Shown: piece after piece, positions 61,761-64,000 of the stretch
Layout of the letters: every line of letters begins with the position of its first letter
How positions within the stretch are numbered: position 1 is the first letter of the stretch
Assembly (NCBI RefSeq): GCF_027595165.1
Contig: NZ_CP097291.1
Coordinates: 2,914,001-2,978,000 of the forward strand
Direction of reading: 5' to 3'
Length of the DNA stretch: 64,000 nt
Source: Providencia sp. PROV188
GTDB lineage: Bacteria; Pseudomonadota; Gammaproteobacteria; Enterobacterales; Enterobacteriaceae
The notes under the pieces: generated by a model
The model's database searches: none
Seen by the model: the letters and a program-made list of their open reading frames with translations, nothing else
Told to the model about the DNA's origin: nothing
Program-made: the position numbers and the translations under genes

Positions 61761-62013
61761 TCGTAAAAGTACCTCTTATTTTATTAGGCGTTCAGCATCC
61801 CTTAAAGCATTCCCAATGGGTATCAGATAATCACGCAATTCTTTTCTATGCATCTTTTTCGCTCGCACTATTTTTCACTAAGAATAAACCAATTAATAAA
61901 ACATTAACTTATTAATGAAATTAAAAACAAGACTAAAAAATTATGAAATTCATATTTTCCTTTTAAATAACAATAAGTAGAAAAAATTAAAAATAGTTAC
62001 ATAGGAAATTATT

Positions 62014-62029
62014 TTTGAAGCGAATCACA
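62014..62029 (+). promoter_or_regulatory. Possible CRP site upstream of the GMC oxidoreductase gene
   Basis: TTTGA-AGCGAA-TCACA has one mismatch to the CRP consensus half-sites and lies 90 bp before the ATG. The remainder of the 61761-62118 gap is very AT-rich, and I see no gene in it. Confidence 0.35.
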
Positions 62030-62118
62030 CTAACAGAACATTATTTATACATTAATAACCTAAAGGCGCTATTGTTAAAGAAATGATGATTGAATGTTAA
62101 TTTCAACAGGGAAATAAA

Positions 62119-63726
62119 ATGAGCACACAAAAATATGACTATATTATTGTCGGTGCAGGCTCCGCAGGTTGTGTTCTCGCCGCACGTCTGATCCAAGAAA
62201 CCCAAGCTCGCGTGCTGCTTATTGAAGCGGGCGGTAGCGATAACCATATGTTTATCCGTATGCCTGCTGGTGTCGCTAAAATTATTGCCCAAAAAAGCTG
62301 GCCATATGAAACCGAACCTGAACCTCATGCCAACAACCGCAAAATGCAAATTGCTCAAGGTCGCGTGCTGGGGGGCAGTAGTTCAGTCAATGGCATGATC
62401 TACATTCGCGGGCAAAAACAGGATTATGATAACTGGGCACACAAGTACGGATGCGAAGGCTGGGGTTACCAAGACGTTCTACCGTGGTTTAAAAAAGCCG
62501 AGCGCAATGAAAGCTTAACCGGAGAATACCACGGCACGGAAGGACCTCTTCCCGTCAGTGAAAACCGTTATCGCCATCCACTTTCTATGGCATTCATTCA
62601 AGCGGCTCAAGAACATGGTTTACCATACGTTAATGACCTTAATGGAGAGAGCCAGCAAGGAACCAGTTTCTATCAAACCACAACTCACAACGGGGAAAGA
62701 GCCAGTACATCCAAAACCTATTTGAAATCAGTAGCAAATAGCGACCGTTTAACCCTCAAGCTCAATACCCAAGTTAACCGCATTATTATTCGCGATGGAC
62801 AAGCAGTCGGCGTGGCTTACCAAGGTAAAAATGGTCACGAAATCGAAGCCCTAGCGCGTGAAGAAGTGTTGGTTTGCTCCGGTGCAATGGGGTCAGCGAA
62901 GTTGTTGATGCTCTCTGGTATCGGACCTGAAGAACACCTTTCCTCTTTAGGGATCAAAACCGTGGCAAATTTACCGGTGGGCAAAAACTTTCACGATCAT
63001 TTGCATATGTCTATCAACGTCACCACCAAAGAGCCAATCAGCTTATTTGGTGCCGACCAAGGCTTTGCCGCTATCAAACATGGTTTTGAGTGGATGGCAT
63101 TTCGCAGTGGGCTACTCGCTTCTAACGTTTTAGAAGGCGCTGCCTTTAAAGACAGCTGCAACCAAGGTCGCCCAGATGTGCAAATTCACTTTTTGCCTAT
63201 TTTAGATAGCTGGGATGATGTACCGGGGGAGCCGCTACCTGCCGCTCACGGTTTTTCACTGAAAGTCGGTTACTTACAGCCTAAGTCACGCGGGGAAATT
63301 TTACTGCGTAGCCAAAACCCGCAAGATCCGTTAAGAATTCACGCCAATTACTTGGCTGAACCAGAAGATATGGAAGGTTGTAAACGTGCGGTGAAATTCG
63401 GTTTAGAGGTATTAAGCCAGCCATCATTGCAAGCTGTCAGTAAAAATACATTAATGCCGCCAGCCCAAGTTCAGCATGATGAGGGGCAATTAGAAGAGTT
63501 TGTGCGTAATTTCTGTAAAACAGTTTATCACCCCGTTGGCACCTGCCGTATGGGTACCGATACCGCAAATTCCGTCACTGATTTACGTCTTCGCGTTCAT
63601 GGGATCAACAAACTACGAGTGGTGGATTGTTCGGTGATGCCAGAAATTCCAAGTGGCAATACCAATGCGCCAACCATCATGATTGCGGAGCGTGCAGCCG
63701 CGATGATTATTGAAGATAAACAATAA
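62119..63726 (+). CDS. GMC-family FAD-dependent alcohol/choline-type dehydrogenase
   Basis: 535-residue flavoprotein. The FAD-binding Rossmann motif is at the N-terminus (YIIVGAGSAGCVLAARL), GMC signature 1 is GRVLGGSSSVNGMIYIRG, signature 2 is GAMGSAKLLMLSGIGP, and the catalytic His region is KTVYHPVGTCRMG, followed by PSGNTNAPTIMIAERAA. It resembles BetA but there is no betB, betI or betT nearby, so a broad alcohol dehydrogenase (AlkJ/sorbose dehydrogenase-like) is as likely as choline dehydrogenase. AGGGAAA precedes the ATG. Monocistronic; a terminator lies between it and purT. Confidence 0.9.
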   Translation: MSTQKYDYIIVGAGSAGCVLAARLIQETQARVLLIEAGGSDNHMFIRMPAGVAKIIAQKSWPYETEPEPHANNRKMQIAQGRVLGGSSSVNGMIYIRGQKQDYDNWAHKYGCEGWGYQDVLPWFKKAERNESLTGEYHGTEGPLPVSENRYRHPLSMAFIQAAQEHGLPYVNDLNGESQQGTSFYQTTTHNGERASTSKTYLKSVANSDRLTLKLNTQVNRIIIRDGQAVGVAYQGKNGHEIEALAREEVLVCSGAMGSAKLLMLSGIGPEEHLSSLGIKTVANLPVGKNFHDHLHMSINVTTKEPISLFGADQGFAAIKHGFEWMAFRSGLLASNVLEGAAFKDSCNQGRPDVQIHFLPILDSWDDVPGEPLPAAHGFSLKVGYLQPKSRGEILLRSQNPQDPLRIHANYLAEPEDMEGCKRAVKFGLEVLSQPSLQAVSKNTLMPPAQVQHDEGQLEEFVRNFCKTVYHPVGTCRMGTDTANSVTDLRLRVHGINKLRVVDCSVMPEIPSGNTNAPTIMIAERAAAMIIEDKQ

Positions 63727-63740
63727 TCCCCCTAAAAAGC

Positions 63741-63767
63741 CCCCCGCCAGAACCTAACAGGCGGGGG
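63741..63767 (-). terminator. Terminator of purT
   Basis: CCCCCGCC pairs with GGCGGGGG around an 11-nt loop; on the minus strand it is followed by GCTTTTT. It lies just past the purT stop codon and also faces the GMC gene. Confidence 0.85.
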
Positions 63768-63774
63768 ATAATCA

Positions 63775-64000
63775 CTATCCTGTTACTTTCACTCGAGCCG
63801 CCGCTGTTTTTGCCATCTCTAGGGCTTGCTCAATCGAATCTCCGACCGCAAGCGCTACACCCAAACGGCGAGTTCCCGCAATTTCCGGTTTGCCAAATAA
63901 ACGCAATTGAATATCAGAACCGAGTGCCTCGTGAATGCCCGAAAAAACCACATTCCGACTATGCAGCTCAGGTAAAATCACAGCCGATGCGCTGGCACCA
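63775..64000 (-). CDS. purT: Phosphoribosylglycinamide formyltransferase 2, C-terminal end (partial)
   Basis: The minus-strand frame is open to the right edge and encodes the last ~74 residues of PurT, the formate-dependent GAR transformylase of purine synthesis (ATP-grasp fold). The tail [39 protein letters not shown] and AARVKVTG follows the E. coli C-terminus ([30 protein letters not shown]). The ATP-grasp core and the start lie outside the window. Confidence 0.95.
   Translation of the reverse strand, partial: GASASAVILPELHSRNVVFSGIHEALGSDIQLRLFGKPEIAGTRRLGVALAVGDSIEQALEMAKTAAARVKVTG

Overview
This window is a chromosomal segment of a gammaproteobacterium of the order Enterobacterales. 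The gene content, the modest G+C, the ERIC-type repeats and a diaminopimelate dehydrogenase gene suggest family Morganellaceae, most likely Providencia. The species cannot be fixed from the sequence alone. Gene blocks follow Escherichia coli order with gaps: relA-mazG-pyrG-eno without mazEF; dgt/mtnN-btuF-erpA-hemL without yadS and clcA; mrcB-hrpB-sfsA-dksA-pcnB-folK-panBCD without fhuACDB and gluQ; then yadGH, can, hpt, cueO and yacC; and finally btsT-yjiX-yjiA.

Positions 1-16,440 look like an accessory interval between the end of acrB and eno. It is AT-rich and holds two giant paralogous genes on the minus strand, encoding 2100 and 2268 residues, with an SLC13-type anion transporter and an unrecognised small ORF between them. 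I read both giants as toxins of the Mcf (makes caterpillars floppy) type. Each has a Cys-His-Asp triad suited to a C58-like autoprotease, a hydrophobic TcdA/TcdB-like translocation region and a beta-rich C-terminal half ending in an RTX-like patch. The second also has a HopA1/HrmA-like N-terminal domain that the first lacks. The first has a Cys-His pair reminiscent of CNF-type deamidases, and the second has lost both residues. No secretion genes lie beside them.

Positions 16,440-47,200 are housekeeping: glycolysis, CTP synthesis, the stringent response (relA, mazG, dksA), rRNA methylation, dGTP hydrolysis, adenosylhomocysteine recycling, vitamin B12 uptake, Fe-S assembly, tetrapyrrole synthesis, PBP1b, poly(A) polymerase, folate and pantothenate synthesis, carbonic anhydrase, purine salvage and a periplasmic copper oxidase with a clear CueR-type promoter. 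pcnB appears to start at a conserved AUU codon.

Positions 47,500-64,000 mix conserved and accessory genes: yacC, an AbrB-family membrane protein, a TetR regulator divergent from a Tm-1-like/PEP-hydrolase-like pair with two strong operator palindromes, an unknown membrane protein, ddh, a MATE exporter, a cysteine desulfidase, the pyruvate transporter cluster with BtsR-like sites, a secreted WG-repeat protein, a GMC oxidoreductase and the end of purT.

Six ERIC-like palindromic elements are scattered between genes. Their core differs from classical ERIC at paired positions on both arms of the hairpin, so the stem is preserved by covariation. Two copies form a near-identical 128-bp tandem duplication, and another supplies the stop codon of mrcB.
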